Positions 5,156-6,949 of a stretch of 6,949 nt of DNA are shown piece by piece. Source of the DNA: Silvanigrellales bacterium (lineage in GTDB: Bacteria; Bdellovibrionota_B; Oligoflexia; Silvanigrellales; Silvanigrellaceae); contig JANQPW010000933.1 in NCBI GenBank assembly GCA_028285285.1, forward strand, positions 1 through 6,949, read 5' to 3'. Positions within the stretch are counted from its first letter, which is position 1; every line of letters starts with the position of its first letter. The translations under genes and the position numbers were made by a program. The notes under the pieces are model-generated. The model made no database searches and was not told the DNA's origin. It saw only the letters and a list, made by a program, of their open reading frames with translations.

Positions 5156-6658
5156 ATGGCCTCGAAACAACTCATCATCAACTGCTCACCTTTTGAAACC
5201 CGTGTGGCGCTTCTTGAGGGAAGCCAGATTGTTGAATTTTATATTGAGCGCACCAAAGAACGCGGCATTGTTGCCAGCATTTACAAAGGCAAGGTGGCCA
5301 GAGTGCTCCCTGGCATGCAAAGCGCTTTTGTGGACATTGGAATCGAACGAGCAGCATTCCTTTATGGTGGAGACATCGCTCCCGAAAACCCACCCGAACC
5401 TGACCCAGATTCTGCCGACGATGGCGATGAAGGGCCACGGAGCCGACAAAACCAAGACTTCAAGGTTGAAGAATTGGTTCGTGAAGGTCAAGAGATCATC
5501 GTGCAAGTTGCCAAAGACTCCATTGGAACCAAAGGCGCGCGCGTCACCTCCTATCTGAGCCTTCCGGGCCGCTACGTCGTGCTCATGCCCAACATGCGTC
5601 ACATTGGCATCAGCCGAAAAATCCAAGATGAAGAGGAACGCAACCGCCTGCGCGGCATCATCGAGGAAATTCGACCCAGTGATGTGGGCTTTGTCGTGCG
5701 CACGGCAAGCGAAAATGTTCCGCGCGAAAAGCTCGAAGCCGACGCACAGTTTTTGCTAAAAATGTGGGACACCATCAACCAAAAAGTAGCAACAGAGAAA
5801 GCTCCCTGCCGCATTCACGAAGATCTCAACCTTGTGTTTCGCTCCACGCGAGATCTCCTGAGCAAAGACCTTGACCGCATTGTTGTTGACGACAAGCGCA
5901 CCTACGAAAACCTTGTGAAGTTTCTCAATCGGTTTTCCATTAAGTTGGGCGCGCAAGTTCACCTCTACGACGGTCAAGTGGGCATCTTCGACGCCTACGG
6001 AATTGAACTTGAAGTGGGCCGAGCCTTGAGCCCAAAAGTGTGGTTGAAATCTGGTGGCTACATCATCATCGACGAAACTGAAGCACTGGTTTCAATTGAT
6101 GTGAACACCGGTCGCTATGTGGGAAACAAATCACTGGGCGACACCATCGTGAAGACCAACCTTGAAGCCGTGCGCGAAATCGTGCTCCAGCTGCGTTTGC
6201 GCAACATTGGCGGCATCATCATCATCGACTTCATCGACATGGACCGCGCCAGCGATCGCGAGAGGGTTTACCAAGCTCTCAACAACGAGCTGCAACTTGA
6301 TAAGTCGAGAACTTCTGCACTGAAGATCTCTGAGTTTGGCTTGGTGCAAATGACCCGCAAACGCACCGAAGAAAGCTTGTCTCGCAAACTGTGTTCACCT
6401 TGCCCCACTTGCAACGGAACCGGCAAAGTCAAAAGCCCAACCTCGATCACCTACGAGCTTATCCGCGACCTGGTGCGTGAATTCAGCAAACAGAAAACAG
6501 AGAAATTCATTGTGCGTGCTCACCCATCAGTGGCCGACAGGCTTCATGAGGAAGACCGCGAATTTCTCACCGACCTCACAGAACAGTACGAAAAGAAAGT
6601 GGTTGTGAAAGCTGTTGAGCATTTTCACGTCGAAAAATTCGAGATTTCCGCCGTCTAA
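5156..6658 (+). CDS. rng: Ribonuclease G (RNase E/G family endoribonuclease)
   Basis: RNase G cleaves single-stranded A/U-rich RNA, matures the 5' end of 16S rRNA and takes part in mRNA decay. The 500-residue protein (E. coli Rng 489) starts with LIINCSPFETRVALLEG and has RGIVASIYKGKVARVLPGMQSAFVDIG (36-62), the beginning of the S1 domain, which is interrupted by an acidic, proline-rich stretch at about 74-100. GTKGARVTSYLSLPGRY (124-140) and ELVREGQEIIVQVAKD close the S1 region. The DNase I-like catalytic domain has SIDVNTG with Asp315 and IIIIDFIDM with Asp358, equivalent to Asp303 and Asp346 of E. coli RNase E. CPTCNGTGKV (416-425) is the zinc-link motif for dimer pairing. There is no long C-terminal scaffold, so it is RNase G-like and not full-length RNase E. 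ATG 5156 has only a weak ribosome binding site (GAGTGA). It lies 50 nt after waaA with no visible terminator between, so co-transcription is likely. Confidence 0.95.
   Translation: MASKQLIINCSPFETRVALLEGSQIVEFYIERTKERGIVASIYKGKVARVLPGMQSAFVDIGIERAAFLYGGDIAPENPPEPDPDSADDGDEGPRSRQNQDFKVEELVREGQEIIVQVAKDSIGTKGARVTSYLSLPGRYVVLMPNMRHIGISRKIQDEEERNRLRGIIEEIRPSDVGFVVRTASENVPREKLEADAQFLLKMWDTINQKVATEKAPCRIHEDLNLVFRSTRDLLSKDLDRIVVDDKRTYENLVKFLNRFSIKLGAQVHLYDGQVGIFDAYGIELEVGRALSPKVWLKSGGYIIIDETEALVSIDVNTGRYVGNKSLGDTIVKTNLEAVREIVLQLRLRNIGGIIIIDFIDMDRASDRERVYQALNNELQLDKSRTSALKISEFGLVQMTRKRTEESLSRKLCSPCPTCNGTGKVKSPTSITYELIRDLVREFSKQKTEKFIVRAHPSVADRLHEEDREFLTDLTEQYEKKVVVKAVEHFHVEKFEISAV
5375..5455 (+). other. 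rng: Acidic Pro/Asp-rich insert in the RNase G S1 domain
   Basis: Residues about 74-100 carry PENPPEPDPDSADDGDEG, a run of acidic residues and prolines lying at the loop of the S1 domain where family members vary in length. It is probably a flexible surface loop; a role in RNA or protein contact is inference only. Confidence 0.5.
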
Positions 6659-6949
6659 AATTTTCCGGATTGATACCGCTGCTGATTCGCCCACAGCTTT
6701 TCGAGGTTGGCCGAGATCTCCTGACTCAGCTTTTCATCGATGTCTTCCAACAAATCGGCAAGCCGAGCCACTTCATCGTCGGACAACTCAGTCATGGCGT
6801 AGCCGAAGTTAATGCGGCCGATGTTCCTTCTTTTGGTCGTTGACTTAGTGAGCTCCCAAGCAATTCCTGCCATTGAAGTGGCCAGTTGGGCGTTTGTCAC
6901 TTTGTCTGTGAGCCCACCTAGCTTCAGAGTCGAGGCAATAAGCTTTTCC
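6655..6949 (-). CDS. C-terminal part of a protein of unknown function (5' end outside window)
   Basis: The minus-strand frame ending with TAG at 6657-6655 is open to the right edge, so 97 codons of the C-terminus are visible and the true start probably lies outside. A GTG at 6900 could start an 81-residue protein, but no good ribosome binding site precedes it and the frame continues upstream without a stop. The visible part has a small-residue stretch (NAQLATSMAGIAWEL), a basic patch (KSTTKRRNIGR) and then an acidic amphipathic helix-like region (ELSDDEVARLADLLEDIDEKLSQEI) that could form a coiled coil, ending in GKF. No signal peptide or membrane segment is seen. I do not recognise the family. 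It is convergent with rng and their stop codons overlap. Confidence 0.6.
   Translation of the reverse strand, partial: EKLIASTLKLGGLTDKVTNAQLATSMAGIAWELTKSTTKRRNIGRINFGYAMTELSDDEVARLADLLEDIDEKLSQEISANLEKLWANQQRYQSGKF

Noticed and set aside
5142..5558. GTG-started open frame of 138 codons overlapping the start of rng
   Set aside because: It is a shadow frame of rng; the RNase G protein from ATG 5156 is conserved from its first residues.
6060..6235. CATCATCATCGAC-like repeated triplets in rng
   Set aside because: They encode the conserved Ile-rich strands YIIIDE and IIIIDFID of the catalytic domain, so they reflect coding and not a repeat element.
6643..6670. A/T-rich imperfect inverted repeat around the rng stop, possible bidirectional terminator
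   Set aside because: The stem is only A/T pairs with a mismatch and a loop of about 20 nt, lacking the G/C core of an intrinsic terminator.

Overview
The window holds seven protein-coding genes, two of them cut by the window edges, with almost no non-coding DNA. It looks like a core housekeeping region of a Gram-negative (diderm) bacterium of roughly balanced base composition. The evidence for an outer membrane is a Kdo transferase (WaaA) together with a TolQ-type proton channel subunit. The set (AccA with a C-terminal tail, RNase G, TolQ, WaaA, a short citrate synthase) would fit the deltaproteobacterial / Bdellovibrionota kind of organism, but this is an impression from protein style and not a proven placement.

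Layout. Minus strand, transcribed from about 2.4 kb towards position 1: accA (acetyl-CoA carboxylase alpha subunit), then cmk (cytidylate kinase) only 4 nt later, then tolQ 38 nt later, which runs off the left edge. Plus strand, from about 2.4 kb rightwards: a citrate synthase with a TTG start behind a perfect AGGAGG, then waaA overlapping it by 4 nt (GTGA), then rng (ribonuclease G) 50 nt later. The two groups diverge from one 83-nt region (2345-2427) that must hold both promoters. At the right end a minus-strand gene of unknown function enters from outside the window and overlaps the end of rng tail to tail by 4 nt.

Working together: the left operon links the first step of fatty acid synthesis (AccA), nucleotide salvage/precursor supply for DNA and CDP-lipids (Cmk) and envelope energisation (TolQ). 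The right operon links central carbon entry into the TCA cycle (citrate synthase), LPS inner-core synthesis (WaaA) and RNA processing/decay (RNase G). Envelope growth is a shared theme, but no pathway logic ties all of them together.

I found no RNA gene, CRISPR array, insertion sequence or clear intrinsic terminator, and no evidence of a previously undescribed system. The points worth a second look are small: a run of eight C inside waaA, an extra loop and altered motifs in WaaA, a 46-residue C-terminal tail on AccA, an acidic insert in the RNase G S1 domain, an inverted repeat early in tolQ, and the compact divergent start region.
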